In this document: piece by piece, positions 9,076 to 17,274 of the stretch
Layout: each line of letters begins with the position of its first letter
How positions within the stretch are numbered: the stretch's first letter is position 1
Assembly (NCBI RefSeq): GCF_025145845.1
Contig: NZ_CP102253.1
Location: 930,001-994,000 of the forward strand
DNA from: Alistipes shahii WAL 8301
GTDB lineage: Bacteria > Bacteroidota > Bacteroidia > Bacteroidales > Rikenellaceae
DNA length: 64,000 nucleotides
Direction of reading: 5' to 3'
Notes under the pieces: generated by a model
Databases searched by the model: none
Seen by the model: the letters and a program-made list of their open reading frames with translations, nothing else
What the model was told of the DNA's origin: nothing
Translations under genes and position numbers: made by a program

Positions 9076-9084
9076 ACCGGGAAG

Positions 9085-9092
9085 CAAAGGTA
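9085..9092 (-). promoter_or_regulatory. -7 box TACCTTTG placed 9 bp from the ArnT-like start codon
   Basis: On the minus strand the box reads TACCTTTG and is followed by 9 bases and then the ATG at 9075. Transcription in Bacteroidota usually starts a few bases after this box, so the mRNA would have almost no leader. Confidence 0.55.
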
Positions 9093-9251
9093 GAAAAATT
9101 TATCCGTTCCGCCTAAAAAAGCCCCGCTTTGTCCCCGAAACCATCCGGCAGCCCCGCAGCGAGGGGGCGGACAGCGACGCAGGCCGGCCGCAAAATCACG
9201 CGCCGGGCAAATTTTTCAGGCCCGGAGACGGGCCGTTTGGAGGAAATGAAC

Positions 9252-9259
9252 TATTTTTG
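9252..9259 (+). promoter_or_regulatory. -7 box TATTTTTG placed 8 bp from the thrE-like start codon
   Basis: The box matches TAnnTTTG and is separated from the ATG at 9268 by 8 bases. This implies a leaderless or near-leaderless transcript. Confidence 0.55.
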
Positions 9260-9267
9260 CAGCCGTT

Positions 9268-10035
9268 ATGAAAACCAGACAAGAACTGACCGAAATCCTC
9301 GATTTCATTGCGGACTACGCGACCTACCTGCTCGCATCCGGCGTCCACACCTCGCGTGTGATCCGCAATTCGCAGCGTATCGGACAGTCGCAGGGAGTCG
9401 ACATTCAGCTGTCGAGTTTCCAGAAAAGCACGATCCTCACGGTCCGCGACGACGCGACGGGCGAAGCCGTCACCCGCGTGGTGAAGATTCCCGCCCTGCC
9501 GATCAGTTTCGAACGCAACTCCGACCTGAGCGCCCTGAGCTGGGATGCCCTCGACGACCGGCTCCCCCTGGACGAAATCCGCCGGCGCTACGGGGAGCTG
9601 ATCGACAAACCGCGCATCGACCCGATCTTCGTGCTGGTGACCGTCGGACTGGCCAACGCCTCGTTCTGCCGTCTTTTCGGCGGCGACTGGACAGCCGCGG
9701 GCATCGTCTTCACCGCCACGCTCGTGGGGTTCGCCGCCCGGCAGCGGATGCAGGCGCACGGCGTCAACCACTTCCTGATCTTCATCATCTCGGCCTTCAT
9801 GGCCTCGCTGTGCGCCTCAGCGGCCCTGCGCTTCGACTGCACGGCGGAGACGGCCCTCGCCACGAGCGTACTGTACCTCGTGCCGGGCGTGCCGCTGATC
9901 AACGGCGTGATCGACATCGTCGAAGGCCACATCCTGATCGGATTCAGCCGGCTGATCAACGCCCTGCTGCTGATCATCTGCATCGCCATCGGGCTTTCGG
10001 CGACTTTGCTAATGGTTAAAAACAGCCTGCTATGA
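9268..10035 (+). CDS. threonine/serine exporter, N-terminal subunit (ThrE/DUF1212)
   Basis: This 255-residue protein matches the N-terminal half of ThrE-type exporters. A soluble domain (about 1-115) contains LLASGVHTSRVIRNSQRIG, and about five membrane segments follow from residue 120. The second half of the exporter is encoded by the next gene, which overlaps by 4 bp (ATGA), so the two are translationally coupled and probably form one inner-membrane complex. The split arrangement is common in Bacteroidota and Firmicutes. The transported substrate is inferred from the family. Confidence 0.9.
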   Translation: MKTRQELTEILDFIADYATYLLASGVHTSRVIRNSQRIGQSQGVDIQLSSFQKSTILTVRDDATGEAVTRVVKIPALPISFERNSDLSALSWDALDDRLPLDEIRRRYGELIDKPRIDPIFVLVTVGLANASFCRLFGGDWTAAGIVFTATLVGFAARQRMQAHGVNHFLIFIISAFMASLCASAALRFDCTAETALATSVLYLVPGVPLINGVIDIVEGHILIGFSRLINALLLIICIAIGLSATLLMVKNSLL

Positions 10036-10532
10036 TCGCTGCGGACATTCTTCTCGACGGGTTTTTCGCGGCCGTGGCGGCCGTCGGCTTCGGCGCCGTC
10101 TCCGATCCCCCGATGCGCGCCTTCCCGCGCATCGCCCTGCTGGCCGCCGTGGGACACGCCCTGCGGTTCTGCCTGATGAACTGCGCCGGCATGGACATCG
10201 CCACGGCGTCGCTCTGCGCCGCAACGGCCATCGGCTTCGGAAGCCTCTGGCTGGGCAAGGCCATCCGCTGCCCGATGACGGCGCTTTACATCCCGGCGCT
10301 GCTGCCGATGGTTCCGGGCATCTACGCCTACAAGACGGTCTTCTCGCTCATCATGTTCCTCCAGTCGCTCAACGACCCGGGCCAAGGCATGCAGTACATG
10401 CAGCTGTTCTTCCTCAACGCCACCGTGTCGTTGAGCGTCATCGCCCTGCTGGCCGCCGGAGCCACGCTGCCGATCTTCGTCTTCAACCGCCGGGCGTTCT
10501 CGCTCACGCGGCGCAGAAAAAACGTGAAATAA
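10032..10532 (+). CDS. threonine/serine exporter, C-terminal subunit (DUF3815)
   Basis: This 166-residue membrane protein has about five hydrophobic segments and corresponds to the C-terminal half of ThrE. The segment CPMTALYIPALLPMVPGIYAYK is characteristic. It overlaps the upstream subunit gene by 4 bp and is followed after 9 bp by a DUF6064-like gene, so all three probably form one operon. Confidence 0.9.
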   Translation: MIAADILLDGFFAAVAAVGFGAVSDPPMRAFPRIALLAAVGHALRFCLMNCAGMDIATASLCAATAIGFGSLWLGKAIRCPMTALYIPALLPMVPGIYAYKTVFSLIMFLQSLNDPGQGMQYMQLFFLNATVSLSVIALLAAGATLPIFVFNRRAFSLTRRRKNVK

Positions 10533-10541
10533 ACCTTCCGC

Positions 10542-11276
10542 ATGGAGACTTTCTGGAATACCATCGCTTCCTACAACGCCGCGACATGGCCCGCACAGCT
10601 CGCGCTGACGCTGGCGGCCGTCGTCCTGACCCTGCTGCTCTACTTCCGCCCCTCGCCCGCCGTGCGGATCGCGATGAAGGTGTTCATGGCGCTCCTGAAC
10701 TTCTGGATCGCCGGGGTCTATTACCTCGTCTGCTGCGAGCCGCGCGAACACCACGACCTGCTGGCGCTGTTCTGGGCCATCATGGGGTGCATCTGGGTCT
10801 ACGACCTGGCGGTCGGGCACGCCTCGCTGCAACGCACGGGCAACCACAAGGCGTTCGCCGCGCTGCTGTTCGCCATGCCGCTCGTCTACCCGCTGTTCTC
10901 GCTCCTGCTGGGCCGCACCTTCCCGATGATCACCTCGCCGGTGATGCCCTGCTCGGTGGCGGTCTTCACGATCGGGCTGATGCTGGCCTTTTCGGAGAGA
11001 GTCAACATCGTGCTGGCGATGTTCCTCTGCCACTGGGCGCTGATCGGACTTTCGAAGGTCTACTTCTTCGGCATTCCGGAGGATTACCTGCTGGCATGCA
11101 GCATCGTCCCGGCGCTGTACCTCTTCTTCCGCGAATACATCCGCGACAACGCCGGGCGGCCCACGAAACCCTCGCCGCGGGTGCTCAACGCGCTGCTCGC
11201 GGTGATGTGCCTGATCATCGGGAGCTTCTTCGCCTTCACGCTGCTGCACCAGCTCAACCTCTTCACCGACTGCTGA
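10542..11276 (+). CDS. DUF6064-like integral membrane protein
   Basis: This 244-residue protein starts METFWNTIASYNAATWP and has about eight hydrophobic segments with short loops. The N-terminal pattern 'FWxxIxxYNxxTWPxQ' is that of the DUF6064 family, whose function is unknown. It is the last gene of the thrE operon and is followed by a strong terminator. Family assignment is from memory of the motif. Confidence 0.82.
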   Translation: METFWNTIASYNAATWPAQLALTLAAVVLTLLLYFRPSPAVRIAMKVFMALLNFWIAGVYYLVCCEPREHHDLLALFWAIMGCIWVYDLAVGHASLQRTGNHKAFAALLFAMPLVYPLFSLLLGRTFPMITSPVMPCSVAVFTIGLMLAFSERVNIVLAMFLCHWALIGLSKVYFFGIPEDYLLACSIVPALYLFFREYIRDNAGRPTKPSPRVLNALLAVMCLIIGSFFAFTLLHQLNLFTDC

Positions 11277-11296
11277 CACGCCGCACACACGCAAAA

Positions 11297-11330
11297 AAAG
11301 CGCCCGGCCAACCGGACGCTTCTTTTTTTT
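11297..11330. terminator. Bidirectional intrinsic terminator between convergent operons
   Basis: An imperfect stem (AAGCGCCCGG with CCGGACGCTT) is flanked by A-rich sequence on one side and an eight-T run on the other. It ends the thrE operon rightward and can end the leftward fimbrillin operon. Confidence 0.8.
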
Positions 11331-11344
11331 GCGGCAGACACCGC

Positions 11345-13408
11345 CTATTCGTTGCGGCGCAGGTCCCACTTGTTGTTGGCGCCGATGACGGCCTCCACCA
11401 GGTCGTCGCCGTAAACCGCCATGTTCGAATAGGTCTGGCCGTAGGTCATCGTGGCGTTCGAAGCCCCCGCGAAATCCATCAGCACGATGCCGGCGTTTCC
11501 GCGGAAATCGGGCCGGTTCAGCTTGTCCGCCGTATAGCGGTTGTAGCGGTTGGCGCAATAGTCATAGTCGCCCAAAGCCCCGAGGATGCCAAGCCCCGTC
11601 ACGCTGCAATGGTCTCTGTCATAGCAGCTCACGTAGTTCATGCACCAGCGCGCGACGTCCGTCGCATTGTAGGTGTAGGCGATGCACTCGTCGATGGCCG
11701 CATACTTGCTCACGCCGTCCGAAGCCCCGTTCTTGATGTTGTAGAGGTCGTTGACCTTGATCGGAGCCGCCTCGCCGGTGTTGCCGTGGAGCGTGGTCTC
11801 GAAGACCACCTTATCGTTCGTCCAGTTCAGATAGGCCCCGAGATACTCCCCGCCATTGTCCGATTTATAATCCTCGCGGATGACGAACAGGATCTTGCCC
11901 CGGGCGTCGGCGAGCGTCATCCGCGGCGTGAAGTCGGCGATACGGCCGTTGCAACGGGACTTGATGTAGCTCACGACACTCTTGTTCCACCCTCTTTTAT
12001 TGGCGTTGGTGGAGGTGTTCTCATATTTCATATGCACGAGCAGCGTCTCGCCCGGATGCTCCTCCAGGAAACGCACGAAGCGGTCGAGCACCTGCGAAAG
12101 CAGGAAGGGCGACAGCTCCTGCCGACCGGACGCGCCCGGCGTATAACCGCCGCGGGCCGGATCGCCCAGCACGGAGATGCCGTGATGAATCGGAAGGTCC
12201 TTTACGGAAGCCGAAGACGCGCAGGGACGCAGGTCGAACATGCGGACGCCCGCCGCCAGCTGCTCCTCGATGGAAAGTTCCTGCGCCTTGGTGACTTTCG
12301 TTGTGTTGGTGTTGCCTAACCAGGAAAGCAGCCATTTGAAATGGTATCTCTCTTGCGGCATACCGCTCTTATATTCGTAGTGCGAGCCGTAGATCGCGCA
12401 GGCGTCGTGCGATCCGGGAATGGAGATCTGCGAGAGGAAAGCGTTATCGGGCAGGTATTTCATCCAGTCGGACCGGTCCGAGGCAATGTGCTGGGCCTGG
12501 GCCGGCATGTCGCCGACTGAGAACGAATAGCGGTGTCCGGCCCGGAGCGTCGCCGGCGTGGTGTAGCTGTAAGTCCGCCCTTGGGTCGTAACGGCCGTCA
12601 GCGTCAGGCCGCGGATGTCCTGCGGCAGCATAAAGGCCGTCACCACGATTTTCGAGCCGGCATTGATCCGGATATAGGGCGCATCGCCCGTCGTCAGATG
12701 GAGCGCCAGCACGTTGGAACGCCTGTCGGGATCGACCGTGCTGACGTTGGCGGCGATGTCGTGGGTAAACTGTCCGGCCACGGCGTCGTTCGCGCTCGAA
12801 AGGACGAGTTTCTGCACCTCGACCGTCTCGGAAAATCCCACGGACACGGCTACCGTGGTCATCAGCGGACGGAATGCAAACGAAACCACCTCGCCTTGGG
12901 CCACATCCTCGGCGCAGGCCGACATGCAGGCATACTGCATGTTGCACTCCCCGTTGTTGCAGGTCTGGACGGCAGGGACCGCCGCCACGACGATCGAACC
13001 GGCATTGGCCCGGATCGCCCCGGAGGGATAGAAGGCGTAAAAGTCGTGCAGCCCTTCGCCCCAGACCATCCCGGTATCGCTCAAATCGGCCTCGCTTTCG
13101 GTCGCCCCGGAGACGCGAACCTCGACCGTCGCCCGCTGCGGAGCCGTCTGCGGAGAGATGACCTCCACCCGATCGCCGCTGCGCCAGTAGATCGGCCAGG
13201 AGCCGTTCGTCAGCGGGCCGTATGCCGTACGGGTTTCAGCCTCCGGCGACTCGTCGCCGTCGTCGATCGAAAGGCGGCAAACGACGGGGTTCCCCGCCGC
13301 TGCCGGTTCTTCGGGGCGGGTCCATGCCGTCGTTCCGGCATCGTCCTTCCCGCATCCCGCCAGCAGAAGCGCCAGCAGCGACAAGCGGAAAACAGAACTG
13401 TATTTCAT
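11345..13408 (-). CDS. Fimbrillin-type lipoprotein fused to a PI-PLC-like phosphodiesterase
   Basis: This 687-residue lipoprotein has a signal peptide with lipobox LLAGC at about 15-19. Residues about 40-310 resemble the Bacteroidales fimbrillin (Mfa-like) fold: the motif EAETRTAYG, YWRSGDRVEV and a mid-domain VVAAVPAVQT. Residues about 325-640 are a phosphatidylinositol-specific phospholipase C X-type domain, with both catalytic histidine regions visible (SQISIPGSHDACAIYG and LPIHHGISV). It is the last gene of the leftward operon, 12 bp after a small peptide gene. A surface-exposed phosphodiesterase acting on host or envelope inositol lipids is a reasonable inference; the substrate is untested. 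Confidence 0.88.
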   Translation of the reverse strand: MKYSSVFRLSLLALLLAGCGKDDAGTTAWTRPEEPAAAGNPVVCRLSIDDGDESPEAETRTAYGPLTNGSWPIYWRSGDRVEVISPQTAPQRATVEVRVSGATESEADLSDTGMVWGEGLHDFYAFYPSGAIRANAGSIVVAAVPAVQTCNNGECNMQYACMSACAEDVAQGEVVSFAFRPLMTTVAVSVGFSETVEVQKLVLSSANDAVAGQFTHDIAANVSTVDPDRRSNVLALHLTTGDAPYIRINAGSKIVVTAFMLPQDIRGLTLTAVTTQGRTYSYTTPATLRAGHRYSFSVGDMPAQAQHIASDRSDWMKYLPDNAFLSQISIPGSHDACAIYGSHYEYKSGMPQERYHFKWLLSWLGNTNTTKVTKAQELSIEEQLAAGVRMFDLRPCASSASVKDLPIHHGISVLGDPARGGYTPGASGRQELSPFLLSQVLDRFVRFLEEHPGETLLVHMKYENTSTNANKRGWNKSVVSYIKSRCNGRIADFTPRMTLADARGKILFVIREDYKSDNGGEYLGAYLNWTNDKVVFETTLHGNTGEAAPIKVNDLYNIKNGASDGVSKYAAIDECIAYTYNATDVARWCMNYVSCYDRDHCSVTGLGILGALGDYDYCANRYNRYTADKLNRPDFRGNAGIVLMDFAGASNATMTYGQTYSNMAVYGDDLVEAVIGANNKWDLRRNE

Positions 13409-13420
13409 ATTTTTTGATTT

Positions 13421-13561
13421 TCAATAAGTTAAATCCCCGTTATCCGAATAGTCCTCCGAAGTCGGACCCAACTCACCCCCGTCGGGCTGCGAGATTGCAA
13501 ACCCGGCTTCCACCGCAACTGCGAAGACCTCCAGTTCCGGTTTTGTATAAACTGCTTTCAT
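13421..13561 (-). CDS. Small peptide, 46 residues, paralogue of the one at 15079
   Basis: The peptide begins MKAVYTKPELEVFAVAVEAG and ends in a Gly/Glu/Asp-rich tail with GGELGP. It shares the pattern 'PEL..(F)...V..GFA.S....GGELG...Y' with the 45-residue product at 15079-15216. This conservation, and its placement between two lipoprotein genes with 12- and 76-bp gaps, supports it as a real gene. There is no signal peptide or membrane segment. Short proteins with this pattern occur beside fimbrillin-type genes in Bacteroidales; no function is known. Confidence 0.75.
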   Translation of the reverse strand: MKAVYTKPELEVFAVAVEAGFAISQPDGGELGPTSEDYSDNGDLTY

Positions 13562-13637
13562 ACTTGGATATGGTTATATATAAATCGGGACGGCTGTTGC
13601 ATCCGTCCCGATCGTATGTATTTTGCCGTGCCGAGAT

Positions 13638-15032
13638 CTATTCGACCGTATAGGTAAAGTCGGCGAGTTCCAAATGACAAGGGGTACCGCCGCCGCTGGA
13701 GTAAACCTTCATCATAATCCGCTGACCGTTGGTGACCGTAAAGGTATGGGTCCGGGATACGGAACCGCTGTGTTTCCACGGGCACTCTCCCTCCAGGCTC
13801 GACTGAATATTGTCAAAACTCCGGAGGAAGTTCTCCGAAATATCAGCGCCATTGTTTGTCACGCCGATTCGGTATTGAACCGAGCCAACAGTTAACTTAT
13901 TGGTGGCCGCCGTAAAAGACACCGTCACGGTCTTGGTTCCGTCGCACTGAATCGGAGGCGTTACAAACGCACCGTTCTGCGCCCTGTTGGTGCCGAGGCT
14001 GACAGCCTGCAACTGGATACGATTTCTGTTCTTGAGTACGTCACCGTCGGCAGCGTCCTTGTCGCTCTTGATCTCGGAGCGGAGGAAATGCCAGCCATCA
14101 AAAATACTTTCCGGATCATACTGCGGTTCTACCTGGAAGAATCCGTTATCCCCATAGGTGCCCGTACCGTATTTCGAGTTTACGCCATCGGGAACCGTAA
14201 GCATAAAGCGTTTCGTACGGCAGGGAACATTCATCGTATAGTGGGTATTGCGCTTCAGACCGGCCAGCTGGAACGATTTGTCCGAATAGGTCATGCCGTC
14301 GGTGGTCGTAACATGTACGCTCATTTTCGAAGCGACGCCGACGGGCAGCAGGCCCACGGTGAACTCCTTCCGGTCGGTCTCCACGGTGAGCGAGTTGGTC
14401 AGGGCCGAAGCGGAGAAAGTTCCGTCGGCATTGACCGTACCGGCCGTCGGCAGCACGTTGTCGTCGGTGGTGAAGGTGACGTATTTCGGGGTCTCGTTGG
14501 CGCCCAGAGCGAGCTTCATCCCGATACGGGCCATCAGCGGTCTGAAAGTCAGCGCAATGGGCAGGACAGTCGTTGTCTCGTCGACCACGAACGGGGTCTC
14601 GTACACGGTCGAGAACATAAAGTCGTAGGCGGCCAGATCCGTCGAGCAGTAAGCATCGCCCCACGTATGCGTGAAGGTCTTGTTTACAGCGTCGAACGTG
14701 GCGGCGCAGAAGGGATAGTGGGCTGCGGCGCACGTGTAGCTGCCGACGGGCACGCTGCCCGAGAAGGTCGTGGTCGCGCCCGTCCTGTCGACCGTGAATT
14801 CGCAGACCTCCGTCGTGGAACCGTTGTAGAGAGATACGGCGACCTTGTAGCCTGCGACCCAGGAGGTCGTCGTGCCGTCAACCGATGTGCGGGTTTCGCC
14901 GGAAGCCACGTTCTCGGGGATGGTCACCTGAACATATTTCCGCAAGTCCTCCGGAGCGGAAACGCCGTCATCCTTGCTGCATGCACCCATGCCGACTGCG
15001 GCAAGAGTCGCTATAATCAATAATTTTTTCAT
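13638..15032 (-). CDS. Fimbrillin-family lipoprotein
   Basis: This 464-residue lipoprotein starts at the ATG at 15032; the longer frame reads through the upstream spacer. The signal peptide ends in a lipobox (GMGAC) near residue 17. An early SGETRTSVDG segment and the mid-domain LTFRPLMARIGMKLAL are typical of the Mfa-like/fimbrillin fold, which forms pilus subunits or tips in Bacteroidales. The C-terminal 170 residues form a second beta-rich domain. It is flanked on both sides by small peptide genes and is in the operon of the OmpA-like protein. An adhesin or pilin role is inferred. Confidence 0.87.
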   Translation of the reverse strand: MKKLLIIATLAAVGMGACSKDDGVSAPEDLRKYVQVTIPENVASGETRTSVDGTTTSWVAGYKVAVSLYNGSTTEVCEFTVDRTGATTTFSGSVPVGSYTCAAAHYPFCAATFDAVNKTFTHTWGDAYCSTDLAAYDFMFSTVYETPFVVDETTTVLPIALTFRPLMARIGMKLALGANETPKYVTFTTDDNVLPTAGTVNADGTFSASALTNSLTVETDRKEFTVGLLPVGVASKMSVHVTTTDGMTYSDKSFQLAGLKRNTHYTMNVPCRTKRFMLTVPDGVNSKYGTGTYGDNGFFQVEPQYDPESIFDGWHFLRSEIKSDKDAADGDVLKNRNRIQLQAVSLGTNRAQNGAFVTPPIQCDGTKTVTVSFTAATNKLTVGSVQYRIGVTNNGADISENFLRSFDNIQSSLEGECPWKHSGSVSRTHTFTVTNGQRIMMKVYSSGGGTPCHLELADFTYTVE

Positions 15033-15078
15033 CGTGCATTCTCTGTTTTGAATGTTGGTTTTCGGGTATCCGATCTCA

Positions 15079-15216
15079 TCAGTAGGTTTCGTCGTATCCC
15101 AGCTCACCGCCGCCTTCTCCCGGCTCGATGTCGCTGCTTACAGCAAACCCCTTTTCGACGCGGACGGAGATCAGAAACAGCTCCGGTGCCTCATAAGGCA
15201 TTAACAATTTATTCAT
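15079..15216 (-). CDS. Small peptide, 45 residues, paralogue of the one at 13421
   Basis: The peptide begins MNKLLMPYEAPELFLISVRV, continues EKGFAVSSD and ends in a tail with GGGELGYDETY. The ATG at 15216 is preferred to a longer frame because an AAAGAAG ribosome-binding site precedes it and because alignment with the sister peptide starts there. It lies 46 bp from each neighbour, between the OmpA-like and fimbrillin-type genes. Confidence 0.78.
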   Translation of the reverse strand: MNKLLMPYEAPELFLISVRVEKGFAVSSDIEPGEGGGELGYDETY

Positions 15217-15262
15217 GGCTTCTTTTTCGTTGAATGTGACGTTTGTATATGATTCGGCTGAA

Positions 15263-16432
15263 TTATTCCACAATGACAGCGCGATTCAGTTCCGGCTCGG
15301 AGAACCGGTTGTTCGTATCGCCCTCGGCCTTCCTGACCAGACGCTCCGGAGCGACGCCGTACTTGTTTTTCAACAGGTCGTAGACATACTCCATCCGCTG
15401 CTCGCTCAGACGCTGGTTCAGCTCCCGGTTGCCGGTATCCTTGTCGGCCGAGCCGATCAGCGTGAAGGTCTTGTCGCTGTCGAGCTTCATGGCATTCCTG
15501 ACATAGAATTCGAGGTTCGTCAGCTCCTTGCTGTCGAGCGTGGCCTTGCCGATCCTGAAGAAGAGCACCACGGGCGATGCGGAGACCTTCTGTTCGACGA
15601 CGACCTTGGCGGGCGCGTTGCGCAGTTTCTCGTTCTCGTCGTTCAGGACGGAATTTTTCGAGGCAAGGTCGGTGTTGTTCTCCTCAAGATTCCGAATCCG
15701 GTCGAGATAGGGCGTAACGTCCACCGGCTGCACGTTCGAGGCGCGCACGAAGCCGCGGCGGTTGAACTTGTAAGCCAGGCCGGCCGTCACCGAAAGCATT
15801 CCCTCGCCGGTGCGGCCGCCGGTCACACCGTCGAAACGCTGGTTGACGAGCAGGCAGCGGGCTTCGAGCGTCAGGTCGAGCGAGCTGCACAGGCGCACCA
15901 CGTTCAGCAGGCCGGCATCGAAGCCGATCTCGTTGTCATGGGCGTCGTTGCCGTAGGAGCGCGCCCAGCCGACACCGACAAAAGGCACGAAATTCCACGT
16001 ACGGCTCTCCTTGTAGCCGCTCACGGCGTTCGAGAAGTTCCACATGGCGTCGGCGTGCAGGTACATCACGCCGAATTTTTCCCGGAACAGGCCGCCGTCT
16101 GCGCTCTTGGCGTAGAGCGTTCCGGCAGAGGTCCAGCCTTTGGCCTGCAAGCCCGCGTAGCCGACGCGCGCACCGATCGAAGGCGTGAACCATTTGCCGA
16201 CATGGATGTCCATCGCCGGAGCCAGGCGCTTCCCGAATTTTCCTTCGGAGTCGTTCTCACCGAAATAAAGGTTCACACCTCCGGCCACTCCGACGAAAAC
16301 ATTATCGAAAAAGCGATTGGTTTCATAAGGCCCCCGTACGATGCGGTTCTGCGCATCCCGGTTCCCGTTTTCCTGGGCAGAAGCAAATCCGCCCGCGAAA
16401 ACGAACAATGCAATAATGTAGAGACGTTTCAT
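15263..16432 (-). CDS. OmpA-family outer membrane protein
   Basis: This 389-residue protein has a cleavable signal peptide (about 1-19, ending FASAQ) and an N-terminal beta-barrel-like region (about 40-225) with alternating aromatic residues. A coiled linker (about 235-265, RNLEENNTDLAS) is followed by a C-terminal OmpA peptidoglycan-binding domain (about 280-385). That domain shows FTLIGSADKDTGNRELNQ and LSEQRMEYVYDLL. In Bacteroidales such proteins tether the outer membrane and often accompany pilus genes. It lies 15 bp after the Rrf2-like gene in the same operon. Confidence 0.92.
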   Translation of the reverse strand: MKRLYIIALFVFAGGFASAQENGNRDAQNRIVRGPYETNRFFDNVFVGVAGGVNLYFGENDSEGKFGKRLAPAMDIHVGKWFTPSIGARVGYAGLQAKGWTSAGTLYAKSADGGLFREKFGVMYLHADAMWNFSNAVSGYKESRTWNFVPFVGVGWARSYGNDAHDNEIGFDAGLLNVVRLCSSLDLTLEARCLLVNQRFDGVTGGRTGEGMLSVTAGLAYKFNRRGFVRASNVQPVDVTPYLDRIRNLEENNTDLASKNSVLNDENEKLRNAPAKVVVEQKVSASPVVLFFRIGKATLDSKELTNLEFYVRNAMKLDSDKTFTLIGSADKDTGNRELNQRLSEQRMEYVYDLLKNKYGVAPERLVRKAEGDTNNRFSEPELNRAVIVE

Positions 16433-16447
16433 TTTTCGGGTTATTAA

Positions 16448-16939
16448 TTAAGTGTGTTGTTCCGCATGTTCTGTCGTTTGTAAATTCATATGGGGCAATT
16501 TGGCCCTGCTCCGTTCGGACAGCGCCGGGGAGTCGAGTTCGTCGACGTAGATGCTCGAGAGATATTCGCGCGTCAGCGCGTCGTACCGTTTGTTCACCTT
16601 GTGCAAAGGCTGCATCGTGTAGGTGTTCTCGTACGACCAGAAAGCATTCGATGTCTCGTGGATGCCGCCCTCCAGCCGGATGACCAGATCGTACAGGCTC
16701 GGGCGGACATCGGGATTCCACTCGTAGGTGGTCCGGCTCGACTGGATGTCGCAGGTCACAAAGTCGGTCTTGGCAACCAACTCCCGCAGGGCGCGGCGAT
16801 ACATATAGGTATCCGCATGCGGAGCCACGCAAGCCGCCAGCAATTCGGAGCTTTTCATGGGAGGAACCCCGGCTTCCGCCGCCTTGCGCAATGTGAGCAG
16901 AATCTTCACCGCCCACAAAATCTTAAGAGAGAGTGTCAA
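16448..16939 (-). CDS. Rrf2-like transcriptional regulator, first gene of the invertible-promoter operon
   Basis: This 163-residue protein begins with a TTG codon at 16939 (MTLSLKILWAVKILLTL), which aligns with the usual start of Rrf2 winged-helix regulators. The segment ELLAACVAPHADTYMYRRAL fits the recognition helices. SLYDLVIRLEGGI matches the Rrf2 pattern 'TLxDVVRALEG'. The Fe-S cysteine cluster of IscR is absent. The C-terminal 50 residues are unlike known family members. It is the first gene downstream of the invertible segment, so it could relay the switch to itself or to other loci. Family assignment is tentative. Confidence 0.65.
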   Translation of the reverse strand: MTLSLKILWAVKILLTLRKAAEAGVPPMKSSELLAACVAPHADTYMYRRALRELVAKTDFVTCDIQSSRTTYEWNPDVRPSLYDLVIRLEGGIHETSNAFWSYENTYTMQPLHKVNKRYDALTREYLSSIYVDELDSPALSERSRAKLPHMNLQTTEHAEQHT

Positions 16940-16983
16940 CTTGTAATCTGTTTTAATACAACCGGTACACCATTCTCCCGAGT

Positions 16984-17019
16984 CCCATTACTGTAAATAA
17001 TGGGTCTTGTTTACATAAA
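16984..17019 (+). repeat. Left inverted repeat of the invertible segment
   Basis: The 36-bp arm matches the reverse complement of 17239-17274 at 31 positions, including an uninterrupted 19 bp starting CCCATTACTG. Its core is itself a partial palindrome, CCATTA-7 bp-TAATGG, as expected for a tyrosine recombinase crossover site with two half-sites. Confidence 0.85.
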
Positions 17020-17175
17020 GCAATGACAGTCAGCTAAAAAAGACATATTTGGACACGATGCAGAGCCAAAAAACGGATTTTATGTCCGCAACCCGGTCCG
17101 AAAAATGAGATGGATATGCAAAACACGAATAATCAGATTATTATCGGATTATTTGCATTTTTTTAATGTAAAATA

Positions 17176-17207
17176 TTTGGTTATAATCAGAAATAACCTT
17201 ACCTTCG
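17176..17207 (+). promoter_or_regulatory. Promoter inside the invertible segment, pointing away from the surface operon
   Basis: TTTG at 17176-17179 is followed by a 20-bp spacer and TACCTTCG at 17200-17207. This is the Bacteroidota -33/-7 arrangement with the TTCG variant of the -7 box. In the present orientation transcription would run rightward into the 3' end of the recombinase gene, antisense to it. After inversion it would face the Rrf2-like gene. Confidence 0.7.
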
Positions 17208-17238
17208 CAGACGATGGGAATTGTTTAAATAGCAATCA

Positions 17239-17274
17239 TTTATGTCCCGAAGACACATTATTTACAGTAATGGG
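17239..17274 (-). repeat. Right inverted repeat of the invertible segment
   Basis: This is the reverse-complement partner of 16984-17019. The palindromic core here is CATTA-7 bp-TAATG. It ends 74 bp from the 3' end of the recombinase gene. Confidence 0.85.

Noticed and set aside
9588..11558. A 656-codon minus-strand frame across the thrE operon
   Set aside because: Low-complexity Arg/Gln/Glu/His-rich translation opposite three clear membrane-protein genes; it also crosses the terminator.
16448..16939. Rrf2-like protein as an Fe-S sensor of the IscR type
   Set aside because: The three-cysteine cluster of IscR/NsrR proteins is missing, so no metal sensing is claimed.
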